Positions 20,501 to 31,455 of a stretch of 64,000 bases of DNA are shown piece by piece. The notes under the pieces are model-generated. The model searched no databases and had not been told where the DNA came from. It saw only the letters and a list, made by a program, of their open reading frames with translations. The position numbers and the translations under genes are program-made. Every line of letters begins with the position of its first letter. Position 1 is the stretch's first letter. The DNA lies in the NCBI GenBank assembly GCA_949318235.1, contig OX439131.1, forward strand, positions 48,212,422 through 48,276,421, read 5' to 3'. Source of the stretch: Ecdyonurus torrentis (Eukaryota > Arthropoda > Insecta > Ephemeroptera > Heptageniidae).

Positions 20501-22010
20501 TGATGATCTAAGCGTAGTTCAAAATGAATTATTAGATCTATTACAACTGGCAATTAAAAACAAAGGAGCGAAAATAGTGGAGGACAGCTTAGTGTCACCT
20601 TTAGTTACTTGGGGTACAAATAAAGCAGCACAGTATACAGTGCAAGGAATTAAAGCAGGATACAAAAGTTTAAGGAATACCATACGCAGAAATGAATACA
20701 AGGCATTAAAACAAGGCTTCGTTGCCGAGTTAGGAGCTAATCCTGAACAAATTGATGCAATAAAGTCAAAATACAATAAAAATTTATTGCAATTAATGAA
20801 AAAATGCAGAAGCCCTGAGTTATTTGCTGATATTATGAAGGAAAACATACCAATGGATGCAACATGCGTAAAAGCTTGTTTGAATATAATTTGTGAAATG
20901 CAAGGTATAAGCAACTTAACAGTAGAAATAAAAAACACAGCTGGAGACATACAGTTTTTTACAGTAGGATGTGCTGTTGCAGAAAATTCCATAAAACTTA
21001 GTGTGAAAGGAAATCATTTTGAAGGAGGTGGGGATTCAACAGATAACAATTGTCTCTTCGCTGCTTTGGTTGAACAAATACCAGAACTTAAAAGTCTAAC
21101 ACCTGAACAGTTCCGGGAGAGAATTGCTGAAACAATTGTTTCAGATGATAATATTAGAGAAAGAATAGAAATGGGATGGCATGCATTTGGAATGGATAAA
21201 GGTTTGGTTGGTGGGGCAAATAATGTCAATAGGAGCAAACATATTAGTGTTTCGAATATTGAAATAAAAGTTGAAGATATAAGAATTGTCAATATTTTTA
21301 AGAGTTTTAATTTAAACCAAGTAGACAGACCTATTTCTGAGCATGATTCCATATTAAATACTGAAAGTTCAAAAAAAGTTCAAAAATGTCAAGATTTATT
21401 AGAGCTGCTTGCTGATCCAGCTTACACTATAGAAGTAGTTGGAAATGATAGAGTTATTTGCAAAAAAAATAAACCAGTATATAATATTACTGAGGAAATG
21501 CGGGATTGGCTTAATATGAAAGATAACATTAATTTATTTCAAAATCTTACAAATGGATGTAATAAAAACGCAATATATGTCAAGGTTTGTGAATTAACCG
21601 GTAAAACTTACACTGGGCAAACTACGGATATAAATGAACGAACAAATCAACATGAGTATCAAGTAAATAATTTGATTGGTAATTCTAAGCAAGTTAAACA
21701 TGCTAAGGTTTTGTGGCATGCAGAAATAGATAGTGTTACTAATATGTTACCGCAGGAAAATAGTTTTCTTAAAAGTATTCCAAAACCAAATGAAAGAGTT
21801 CGGTTCAATGAGTTGGCTGAAAAATATAATTTAAGTCTGCCTTCTAATATTTATAAGATGTTTCCAGTTCTTATGTTACCAGATAATTGCGATAAAGGTA
21901 CTCTTGATAAAATGGAGCACTTTGTGACATATCTTTCCAAATCTAAAGTAACAGACGGTGGTTTATCGCAAAGAACACCAAAAATGAAAAATTACCAGCA
22001 GAATAAATAA
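17532..22010 (+). CDS. Second giant frame: hydrophobic module, OTU-like Cys motif, GIY-YIG-like C-terminus (1,492 aa)
   Basis: Numbering counts from TTG at 17532, which is not a likely start; the frame probably continues the SecA-like protein. Residues about 17-65 form a TPR-like helical pair (AKSLFSRDFIDQALELLLKI). Residues 70-650 are helical with winged-helix-like stretches, unassigned. A hydrophobic segment (683-706, LAVVTLGILQCALGFAVLVY) is followed by ISEGIGDIIYSAF (716-728) and a second apolar stretch (745-760), a module that could insert in a membrane. D1171-N-N-C1174-L-F-A-A-L resembles the D-x-x-C catalytic motif of OTU-type deubiquitinases; I could not place the matching His. Near the end, AIY (1347-1349), TGKTYTG (1356-1362), R1370 and H1374 match the GIY-YIG nuclease pattern. 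AATAAA signals lie at 22049 and 22297. Confidence 0.85.
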   Translation: MNDENNTQWENWIIDQYTQVKIAKSLFSRDFIDQALELLLKILEKEPHCNELTHYYLSAIYLSQIDWSQKQMDSNKKLYFNDVVNSNLYNLMNINILTASQKIENLYQNSLQTCAILNEIRENKFEDISSIVQVDALGKQKEITGQIYGLFIRSINDMLGHQLTPHNFVRSDIDVFTGEKIFSEVQDCFNLSEINFDHLENNVVFMAKENLFDITSLKNILEKNKSPFQIKNFEDDLKKELTIPSREDFWDELYRGNILICHEEFVCVYYNKLKMVDPSFESSLKTDVKDNNIPIVLYEANKRSIFFKYPLAMSFDSQLFSKAIFIKHATKKRFDFLLKYNVIEINEKAELDTCKVSSVQFSQFDSVCFDDFITPTISIKDVEYIIKSLCEVNILEKINNERFKLLNSNLRLIPKEHLIYEQHISRVLKFKFIYRLQLISLVEQINKKDFPITISLKTNPYSKLIFDLVNKNVIVSPKVTEDKDMIEQMIKRKYTRFISKENLKKEFLAIGIVENEELADFLIDELKEKNWVLPTTWDLIEEFYKRIFFSIPSLFDTKIWDNLLCNVLCDLYKSSKNLLEIANIIDRKPLSNHFESINLTVALMLNNKLILSSTDVQNHIFNEITKAKSCLLTLNHPTAFLRSLTEFNLEGDFIIEIEKFKLNGFDHTIITCEKKYTIQMVSGTLAVVTLGILQCALGFAVLVYSTGTMTHFGNALISEGIGDIIYSAFCFKSGYFNWTDYGHHKLASVATTAATFGFAAYLSKGTYLSRYGYESAGRGFFIETGQELAMSKGTDLIKTLGVQQLCATGGKLMLGKLAESVVLAGFNYFADTKIKSTMNGLCKALASRIIGEIDRKLYKHEINDVVKELIQICGPSVAKSQIITAIAQHFNTDSNFLKDFKKYIGKICGVAMTGISEASKKISRASGKGDFATVSLIIRIVSDGTKYALSAKNILSLKNSVNNTLNDIMKDLIQKTKEIKKMDKTFEDNIDDLSVVQNELLDLLQLAIKNKGAKIVEDSLVSPLVTWGTNKAAQYTVQGIKAGYKSLRNTIRRNEYKALKQGFVAELGANPEQIDAIKSKYNKNLLQLMKKCRSPELFADIMKENIPMDATCVKACLNIICEMQGISNLTVEIKNTAGDIQFFTVGCAVAENSIKLSVKGNHFEGGGDSTDNNCLFAALVEQIPELKSLTPEQFRERIAETIVSDDNIRERIEMGWHAFGMDKGLVGGANNVNRSKHISVSNIEIKVEDIRIVNIFKSFNLNQVDRPISEHDSILNTESSKKVQKCQDLLELLADPAYTIEVVGNDRVICKKNKPVYNITEEMRDWLNMKDNINLFQNLTNGCNKNAIYVKVCELTGKTYTGQTTDINERTNQHEYQVNNLIGNSKQVKHAKVLWHAEIDSVTNMLPQENSFLKSIPKPNERVRFNELAEKYNLSLPSNIYKMFPVLMLPDNCDKGTLDKMEHFVTYLSKSKVTDGGLSQRTPKMKNYQQNK

Positions 22011-22048
22011 GATATTAGAATAGAAGATTTCAGAAAACTGCATTTAAA

Positions 22049-22302
22049 AATAAATTTTAAGTTTTGGGAAATAGTTTATTATATATATTTATTTACTAGC
22101 TTGTATTTTTATTGCTTATTTAGAAATTTGTTATAATTATAAATTTTGAATATAAAATCATGACTTTCATCATGAAACTGTTAAAAGTTGTTCGTGGGCG
22201 CAATAAATTCATTATATACTCCATTTTAGCCTTTATTAGCTACGATTATGCATTGCATTTTAAAACTATATTTATAACAACATTTTTGTCTGGTTAAATA
22301 AA
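22049..22302 (+). terminator. Polyadenylation signals of the main locus
   Basis: AATAAA occurs at 22049-22054, 39 bases after the TAA of the second giant frame, and again at 22297-22302. Either could serve; no other gene claims them. Confidence 0.5.
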
Positions 22303-22737
22303 GTTTAAATAACCGGTTATATTAGCATATTAGTAAGCTACACACAATTATAGCTACGGGATAAGAAACGTTTGTAATTGGGTTCTTTTTGTTCAGCTTA
22401 TCAATTATTATTAGGTTTTAAATATAATTACTTTTTATTACATTAATTAAAAATTCCTTCTACTTTAATGCTGAAAATAAATTTTGCACACCTAAAATCA
22501 TTAAAGAACTACGTATTCCCTATTTCTAATGTAAAAATGTCGTGAGCTTTATTGCTTGCTAAATATCTTTTTTCTTTGTCCAAATACCATGCTTTTACCT
22601 GGTAACTTATTGTTAGAGATATTAAGTAACATTAAAAATAAATTTTAAAATATGCTTTATATTTTAATTACAGCAAAAAAGTATGTCATAAAAATAAGAA
22701 TTCTTTATTGACCCAGGATGTTCTTAGGAACATATCG

Positions 22738-23539
22738 ACGGTCTCGCGGCTATTATATGTATCAGAAAATCTCGCCGCACCACACAAAATAGGTGTCAGA
22801 CAATCTCGCTGCGACACATAAAGCATATCTGAATTCCTCGCGAAACGCACAATATAGGTATTAGACAATCTCACCGTACGCACAAATGAGGTATCTGTAT
22901 TTTACACAAAATTGTTTCTCACAGCCTTTGAGAATTTTTGGATATAATTGAAATATTTCATAAAATTTAATAAAAAGGTATATATTTATTTAAGAATAAA
23001 ATTTAATAGTTATACACGTATAAATAAATACGTACTTTAAATAATTTACGTTAACATTTTGTTAATAATATCTTTTTACTATAGTTTTACTAATAATTAA
23101 TATTTATTTTAAAATTTGTAAATTTTAATATAGTCCACGAAAAATTAATTTCAAAAAATTTTAAACTTAAAAAACAATAATAATATTTTATTATTAATGT
23201 TATTATATAAAAATTATATACTTAAATTAAGCTTCTTTTAAATTACTATAGATATATTTTGTGTAAAATAAATATGAGACATTTTCAATTATTAAATGTA
23301 ATGTATTTTTAATTTAATTAAACTTATATTTAATATTTGCCAGCATGTTATATGGAAAATTACTCGCGAGATTGTCTGATGCCTCCTTTTTGCGTACGGC
23401 GAGATTTTATAATCCTATAATATTGTGCGTATTGCGAGGAAGTCAGATACTTACTTTGCGTGTCGCGACGAGATTGTCTAACACCTATTTTGTGTGGCGT
23501 GGTGAGATTGTCTGATACGTATAATAGTCGCGAGACCGT
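22738..23539. mobile_element. 802-bp MITE with long, internally repetitive inverted repeats
   Basis: The left arm (22738 to about 22910) and the right arm (about 23350-23539) are inverted copies, with ACGGTCTCGCG at both ends. Each arm contains spaced copies of AGACAATCTCG (left at about 22765, 22799 and 22863; right, inverted, at about 23367, 23401, 23469 and 23506) with CG-rich spacers ending CGTACGC or GACAC. The 440-bp centre is AT-rich and non-coding. Repeated subterminal motifs usually mark transposase-binding sites. No clear target duplication was found. Confidence 0.8.
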
Positions 23540-24430
23540 AGGTATGGTCTTACAACAAACGTTGGTCTTGTCAAAATATTTACCATAAATTTTAAGTAAA
23601 TTAAATACAAAATTAACATTCGTACATTAATTTTTCAGAATGTATCCATTAAACAAAAACTACATATAGGATATAGGTAGTATACCAAGTGCAAGGAATA
23701 TCAAAGTAACACATATATATGCAACTAAAAAATATATAAAATTAAAGAAATTTAATAAAATATTTTTAGTAAATTAATGCAGTTTATAGTCAGTATAAAA
23801 TTGTAGGTTTGTATGTGTAGTGTGCATCACTTTGAATTGGGATCATAAAATTTAGCTAAAGTGTAATATTCCCTAAATATTAATATATATTTCAAGAGGT
23901 CCTGAATAAAGTATAATTGTTAACGTTTCTAATTAATGACGGTACACTATCATAAATTTTTGATAGGATATAATACGGGCTCCTTTTAAATAATTTAGAT
24001 TTGTGTTTTGGGACTGACATTTTTTTTAATGCCAAGTATTGTAATTATGTATAATAATGTTACTATGATAACTAGGGTTGTTAGGTTTAAAGATAGCACA
24101 TGCAAAAATAAAAAGTGATGGAATAAATAGAGTTTGTAACTTATTGAAATAGCCAAGCAAGAATCTAGGTATCGTAAACCTATTATAGTTCTAATTGCTT
24201 TTTACTGTAATTTAATTCTTGTTTGTTAATTTTTATCTTCTGTTTATCAAAACATGATAATAAGACTAACGTGTGAGTAGAAATTTGCATACAGTCATTT
24301 TTCAAATGGTAAAAAAATTAGTTTGAAACGTGACAATAAAATAAAATCTGTGTAATTTTAGTTCATTTTATTCTGTTTGAAAATGCATCTGTAGCAAAAA
24401 AATCTTTATTTTCAAGGTTAATTACTCTGA
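23540..24430. other. AT-rich non-coding stretch
   Basis: I see no gene, RNA or clear repeat here; frames are short and stop-rich. Confidence 0.5.
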
Positions 24431-24435
24431 CAAAT

Positions 24436-24866
24436 ACTTTGCTTTGCTTTTGTGCTTCGCTTTTTTCTATGTTCACAATGTAAATTTTTCACACACGTGC
24501 ATTAAATTTACATTGACAACCTTCAGAAAAATCAAAACGCAGAAGCAAAGCAGCTTACGGGATTAAACCATAACTCTCTAAGATGTGATTGCAAGTTTTA
24601 CCAGTTGGCGATAGTGCATAATTTAATGTGTCACAGGTTCAATATTGCGCAGTTAGAATAATTCAAATAGTTGTTGTTACCTGGCAAATGTACGTAGTTT
24701 CTAATAACAAATGGCCATATGCATATCGTCTCTATCGCGTCAAAATGTTTCAAGTAAAATTATCATGATCTTTTTAAACGTTCCGTCTACATATTTGGCG
24801 TGCTTGTGATTATTTCACTTGAAACAATTTGCTGCGATAGAGATGATATACGCCTTGATTAGAATT
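24436..24866. repeat. Two small foldbacks
   Basis: At 24436-24560 the segments TTTGCTTTGCTTTTGTGCTTCG and CGCAGAAGCAAAGCAGC, with inner AATGTAAATTT/AAATTTACATTG, pair as a hairpin. At 24725-24853 ATATCGTCTCTATCGCG pairs with CTGCGATAGAGATGATAT, with TGTTTCAAGT/ACTTGAAACA inside. A relative of the second (GCTGCGATAGAGACGAT) lies at 33210-33226. Confidence 0.55.
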
Positions 24867-24990
24867 TGGCCAAATGAATGTAAGCACTTATATGTAACTC
24901 TGGTCAAATGCAAGTACACTCTGTTATAAATCTGGCCAAATGTGATTACGCCTTCATGAAAATCTTACCAAATGCTTGTACGCCTGCAAG
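24866..24990. repeat. Short tandem array of about 32-bp units
   Basis: Four degenerate units begin TTGGCCAAATG (24866), TCTGGTCAAATG (24899), TCTGGCCAAATG (24931) and TCTTACCAAATG (24963). Each continues with about 20 bases holding a GTACGCC/GTACACT-like core. Related motifs (GGGCGTACTTGCA, CCAAATGCAAGTATGCCC) occur at 56830-56990. Confidence 0.6.
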
Positions 24991-26680
24991 CCCAAACTAG
25001 CTATATCCAATTAATTGTCTACAACGTACTCTGCTTTCGTATCTGCGCTCTGAGCTAGCTTACTTGAGAAATTAACATTGAAAATCTTATAATGTTCACT
25101 CCAATCATCACTATTATACTAACCTTAACTTTGATTTAACATTATTAGTATGTTTATTCTATAGCATTTAATAAAGAAAATTTTAAATCTTTGTATCCAT
25201 TAATAAATGTAGATGGTATATAATTAGATTTATATTTTATTTAGCTCTAAATTTTTTTGGTACAATTTAGTTGCAAAAAAGGCAGTAAGTTGTAATTTCT
25301 GTTATGTATTTGGGTTTTATTTCATTACTTATCTTATTTTCATTGACATAATTTTTTGATTCATATTTTGATTTGCTAGTTATTTACTGCATGAAACAAT
25401 TTATGCACAATTTTTTAAAGAAGTTTTACAAAAGTATTAAAGCCATTTTTATGTTTATAATAAACTATTTAATAATAGTGATAACCACTAATATATCAAA
25501 TGGACAATAATATCATATTTTATTTTAATGGGTTTGCTATAAAGAGAATATAATGTTATAACAGGATGTTTTGCTCTCATTTGTGAAACTGCAACTCCCT
25601 TTAGTTCTTTATATGCTGATTAAAAATTGTAAAGTATACAATTCACAAAACATCTCTGTAATGTGTGAAAACTTAACACGACAACATATTTTTAAAGTGT
25701 GATTTAGGGATAAATTTGTTACACAGTATTATAAAGGTAAAAATTGTGGATCCTTTTAAAACTTTATATTCTCTCGAAATCATTAAAATCATCAACATCA
25801 ATCTTTAATCCATGGTTGTACAGTACATTATGTAGTGTTTTCTTGCCAACGTTAACCATGACACAATTTTTCTAAACAAAAAGTTGTAAAAAAATGTAAT
25901 ATTTAATTTCATAACTAACCAGTTAAAGATAAATTATGTTTTATAGTAATTTCAATAAACAACAACTAAATCAGTTTAAAAATTAATTTTATAAAATCCT
26001 TCGTCTTTTTATGATTACTTATTTTAAAATGTGCAGTTTAAAATAAAGATTCAGCATAAATAAATATAAATACATATATAAATAACATAAATAAATGCAT
26101 TTAAATACATAGGTCTTCTAACGTAGAGCATTTATGTGATTTCTTCCAATATATATTGAAGTGAGCTTTTTACACTTGTCAGGAATTTTTTATTTGTTTT
26201 TTAATATTCGACATAATTTTATAATTATGTAACATTATTTAGACAAGGTGCCATCTTTTTTTATGTTCCAAACCTAATTTGAACAAAAATTTCCAACATC
26301 GGTTCTAAATGTACAACATTACAGTTTAAGGCATTTTTTATTTTTCTAAATTTGCTGTAAACCATTTGTCTTCAATTTTTAACATAAATTTGCAAGCTCG
26401 TCACATATATACAAAACTTCAACAAATTTTAACCATAGGTTTTATGCAAAAAAACATAGGGAATATTTTAAGTCATAAGCTATACCTATGTTATTTTCTT
26501 TACATAGAACCAGTAGTTAGAACTTGTGAAAATTTGGTATGTGGCTTACTGATGTGCTTGTCAACTAATTTTAATATTTTCAGAAAAATAATTCGGACCA
26601 ATTTCAACATAGATAAAAGTCACCTAGATTTGAGGTTATATTTTAAAAAATAATAAAAAAATTTATAACATTTATATGTC

Positions 26681-26684
<4 letters not shown>
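24991..26684. other. AT-rich non-coding stretch
   Basis: There is no recognisable gene. The 95-codon frame at 26366-26653 is AT-rich and matches nothing I know. Confidence 0.45.

Positions 26685-26757
<73 letters not shown>
26685..26757. repeat. (TA)n microsatellite
   Basis: Pure TA dinucleotide run of about 36 units. Confidence 0.95.
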
Positions 26758-26761
<4 letters not shown>

Positions 26762-28079
26762 ATGTTGTTTCTATTAAATTACTCTGTATTTGGTTTGTCT
26801 GTTTAGGATCTAAAACTCAATTTTATTATTTCTTTGCTGTGAATTAGAAAAATAGATCAATTTCATAAAGAAATATTTTGTTTCAATTAAATAAATTCTC
26901 ATTTTTCTTTATTTTTTTCTGGTTTTGAAATTAAATATACATATATATATATATATATTTTTGCTTTCTTTTAGAAGTTCTAATTTCTAATCCTCTCTCT
27001 AATTTCACAATTAAGTTTGTTTATTTGCTTTCTAATTTCAGTGTTTTCTAACTTAGTTTAAAAAAATAATTATATTTTTGTGTGCTATTTAGCAATTTAG
27101 ATATTGTTCAATATTTCTTCTGTCAAATTGTAATATTTGTACAATAAAATCAGTTGATGTTAAAAATTACAATTGTCTTTAACAATTATTTCAAACCTTT
27201 CCTCAAACCCTTACAATTCAACCCTCAAACATTTCTAAGCTATATTATTGTTATTTTAATGTAACATAATTAATTATATATTTCATCCGTGCTTTAAGAC
27301 AGTATGCCACTAGCAAAATAAAGCACTTGTTTCAGGTGAAACATTTCACGTGTAAATTATGGGAATTATGTTGCATTAAGAATTTTTTCAGACATAATAT
27401 AAGTTCTTTATTTTGCAAGCGAGTAGATAAGGATTGCGGAGATCAGCCCAGTGTTTTGTGGTGCAGGCTTTCGCTTTCAAGTTAATGTATTAAGCAGCGG
27501 CGCGAAAAATAAAGCTGCAAAGGTAATGTATTTAACAGCGGTGCTATAATTAAATAAGGCGGGGATGAGTCAATGAGTTTTGGTCGATTACGTTGTCATG
27601 TTGTCAAATATGAAATTTAATTGATACAAAGTGAAAAAAATAATAAATAACTATTAAAACATTTGTTTTATCTTTTTTATATAATTTGATATAAGTATTA
27701 TAATAAAAATTGTGAAGTTCAGTTTTCAGTTTCAGTAAAGGTGTAAAAACAAATAGCATCAAAAATGTAAAAAGTTTAATATGCGTATTTTAAAATATTA
27801 TTAATTTTTTTTTTAAAAACAATTTGACATTTTTATCGAATGTCTATTTCACTATAACTATAGATTCAATTAAAGCAAAGCCATGAAATTCCTTTTTAAT
27901 GCACATAAAACGCAACAATTATAATATTTTTACTGTATAAAACAGAGACAAGTCCACTGAAAATCTTGCAGGCGGGCATAAAAAAAATGAATTATAGTCC
28001 AATAATATTCACATTTATTAATATTTTATAATAATACATTTTATAATAATAATATTTATTATTAATATTTATTTATAAT
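26758..28079. other. AT-rich non-coding stretch
   Basis: There is no gene. A GC-richer patch at 27420-27560 (two AATGTATT...CAGCGG-type repeats) stands out but I cannot name it. Confidence 0.4.
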
Positions 28080-28352
28080 ATATATAAATATAATATAATA
28101 ATAATATATTATATAATAATAATATAATATAATATAATATAATATAATATAATATAATATAATATAATATAATATAATATAATATAATATAATATAATAT
28201 AATATAATATACAATAATATACAATAATATACAATAATATAATATAATATAATATAATATAATATAATATAATATAATATAATATAATATAATATAATAT
28301 AATATAATATAATATAATATAATATAATATAATAATATAAATATAAATATAA
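28080..28352. repeat. (TATAA)n pentanucleotide satellite
   Basis: About 270 bases of TATAA units with a short ACAATAAT interruption near 28210-28240. A second array of the same unit lies at 34815-34934. Confidence 0.9.
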
Positions 28353-29142
28353 TATATATAAAAATAATTGTTATTTCTGATAATAATATTTACATTTATA
28401 ATAATATTTTATAATAATACATTTATTAATAATATTCCAAATTAAATATCCCGATCCACCAATAACATGTATACAGATCAAACTACAGAAAAACTCGATT
28501 TCTTAAAAGTATCTTAACTGTCAATTTTTGAATTTTCGCGCCATAAGTTCGTTACTTTGAAAATATGTGGTGCACATATATGTGTGTATGTATACAAAGT
28601 TTTGTGTAAATATCTCTGTAACTTATTTTTATTTAGAATTTTAAAAATGGTCGGTACACCGCAACTAACCCGAAGTGCCACTGCTTGACGTGGCGCCACG
28701 TCTTTAGTTACCATTTCTCCATTCCAAATTTTTGCACATGTTTTGGGAGTATTATGGTCTATAAAATGATGAAATAAAAGTGGCCAAAAAAATTACAAAA
28801 ATTGGAGTTTTTTGCAATTTTCCACTTTGGATGCACTTCATTGACCTTGACACGAGTTCAAGGTCATGGTCACTCATCACAAAATAATTATTGATTAATG
28901 GTCTTAACATCCACTATTTTTGGTTTTTCTATTGCAATTCATTTAAGAGAAATAAATTATTTTCCCAAGCAAAGTCGGGAGGTTTAGAATTTCAAAAATG
29001 CGGGGTTTTTCCGGGAATTTTTAAAATTTTCAAAAATCATAAAAGTAATTTTTTCTAAACCCTAATCTTGATCTTGTAACAAATTTGAACAAAATCAGAC
29101 AATGTGTTGGCAGATGACCTTTTAGAACCAAACGAAGAACAC

Positions 29143-29318
<176 letters not shown>

Positions 29319-29323
29319 ATATA

Positions 29324-29990
29324 CAGGGTGTCTATAAAGTCCTTGAGGGTGTTTAGGCGTTAATAAAAGACTTAAGACTTAACATAAAATAAACTTTTTA
29401 TACATCAAATTAAAGCTTTGATTTTTACAATTTTGAAGAGATAAACGGTTTTAAAATCAAATAATTATTAACTTTTTTACAGGAAAAAAAGCAACAAGTT
29501 AGGTTTGGTCAAAAAAATTTTTTTGCTTTTTTACGTTTGTTTGTTTGCTTGTTTGTTTTTGTTTTTTTTTGAAACCTTGCAATATGGTATCTTTACGTGG
29601 GCATGGTTTGTTGCACGAAAGACGTCCAGATGAACCCCTGGCTTGCGCCACACATTATGGAGCATTTTCGGTGTGATGGACTGGATGGCGGCGGTGATAT
29701 CCTCTGTCGTGCAACAAACCATGCCCACGTAAAGATACCATACTGCAAGGTTTCAAAAAAAAAAAAAAAAATCGTAAAACAGCAATTTTTTTTTTTTTTT
29801 TTTGACAAAACCTAACTTTTTGCTTTTTCTCCTGTACAAGAGTTAATAATTATTTGATTTTAAAACCGTTTAGTTTTTCAAAATTGTAAAAATCTAAGCT
29901 TTAATTTGATGTATAAAAAGTTTATTTTATGTTAAGCCTTATGTCTTTTATTAACGCCTAAACACGCTCAAGAACTTTATAGACACCCTG
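29324..29990. mobile_element. 667-bp Tc1/mariner-type foldback element with TA target site
   Basis: The ends are CAGGGTGTCTATAAAG at 29324 and its inverse CTTTATAGACACCCTG at 29990, each flanked by TA. The arms pair over about 270 bp (for example ATGGTATCTTTACGTGGGCA near 29584 against its inverse near 29725). The unpaired centre holds a short transposase relic on the minus strand (separate entry). An internally deleted, self-complementary derivative of a full transposon is the likely origin. Confidence 0.85.
29618..29715 (-). pseudogene. C-terminal relic of a Tc1/mariner-family transposase
   Basis: The minus-strand frame between the foldback arms reads EDITAAIQSITPKMLHNVW, then a run ending LDVFRATNHAHV. 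As I recall them, the C-termini of many animal mariner/Tc-type transposases have an I..AI.SIT..ML..VW....RLD...NGAHI pattern, which this matches well. Only about 30 residues remain; no catalytic Asp is left. Confidence 0.6.
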
Positions 29991-30322
29991 TATATGTTAT
30001 ATATATAATTTCACAGTCGCAAATTTTTAACAAGATCATCAGACAAATTTAAAGATTGAAGACGGAATGAAAGTTGCATTGCCTTAAGGTTAGTAGTCTT
30101 AAAAAATATATTTGATCCATATATTTATATATATAATAAACCATAAAGGATATTGATGGTTTGATCATGAAATCATGCAATGTGTATAAGAAATCAATAA
30201 TTATTTTTTGTTATTATATTTTTTAATACTATATAATACCATAAATATATTTTTAGTTTGGCATGCTATACGTTGCTCTGTAAGTAAGTGAAAGCACAAA
30301 TATTTTAAAATAAAGTAAAGTG

Positions 30323-30353
<31 letters not shown>

Positions 30354-30978
30354 GTCTAGGTCGCAGTAGTTGATACTATTACGCCTGCAGCAAAAGAATT
30401 CAGCAACAAGAATTAAAACTGTATAAATTTGATGAAAGCAAAATAAAGTATAGAGAGCACTAACAAATAGCACACGGAGAACAAAGCAACTTTAGAATAA
30501 GCATGACGTCATGAAGTCACTGAACTGTGACGTCAAATATTCCTTGTTGCATCCAAACATTTATGATATAGGAATTTATATTTGCTGTAAGGCCTGTAAG
30601 GAAACTATTTTTCCCCTGTGAAACAATTCTTGCAAACCTTTATTACTGCAAAATGATTATAAAAAAAAAAAACATTCCAAAATACTAAATTAATTAATTA
30701 ATTAATATAAAAATAAGTAAATAAATAACCATCTTATAATTTAAAAAAAGAAGAAAAAAAGCTTTTTTTTTTTTTTTTTTTTTTTGCAAGGTTTAAGCAT
30801 GACTAAATGTCTGGCCCACTCTTACACCTAACCCCAACAGAAAATATCAATGAAATTTCTGATTACATACAGCGGCACTTACACGGCGAAACAAATAAAA
30901 ATATATATTATGTATGTAATATTAAAAAGAGAGAGATAGAGAGAAAATTAATAGATAACAATAATGTCATTAAAAATT
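29991..30978. other. Non-coding stretch with poly(A)/poly(T) tracts
   Basis: It contains a poly(A) run at 30323-30351, a poly(T) run near 30763-30785 and two TGACGTCA octamers (30504, 30528). A short GCATGACTAAATGTCTGGCCCACTC segment at 30797 recurs near 37710 (TCCGTCTGGCCCACTCTTACACCTAACCCC), marking an interspersed repeat. Confidence 0.5.
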
Positions 30979-30985
30979 GTAATAT

Positions 30986-31065
<80 letters not shown>
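30979..31065. repeat. (TA)n microsatellite
   Basis: TA run with a few TG interruptions. Confidence 0.95.
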
Positions 31066-31067
<2 letters not shown>

Positions 31068-31174
31068 CAAGATAAATATTTTCAAATATTTATATATTGA
31101 TACAAATATCGCCATCTCGTGGAGTCTGAACTACACTTATGTGTAGTAAGGAAAACTATATCATTTGAAGTTTA

Positions 31175-31448
<274 letters not shown>

Positions 31449-31455
31449 CAATTTC

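Noticed and set aside
10942..22010. Bacterial contamination as source of the SecA-like gene
   Set aside because: It lies in the same contig as animal-type repeats and ENSA, is flanked by eukaryotic splice and polyadenylation signals, and has the same AT-rich base use as its neighbours.
24866..24990. CRISPR-like 32-bp repeats
   Set aside because: Units are contiguous and degenerate, with no repeat-spacer alternation.
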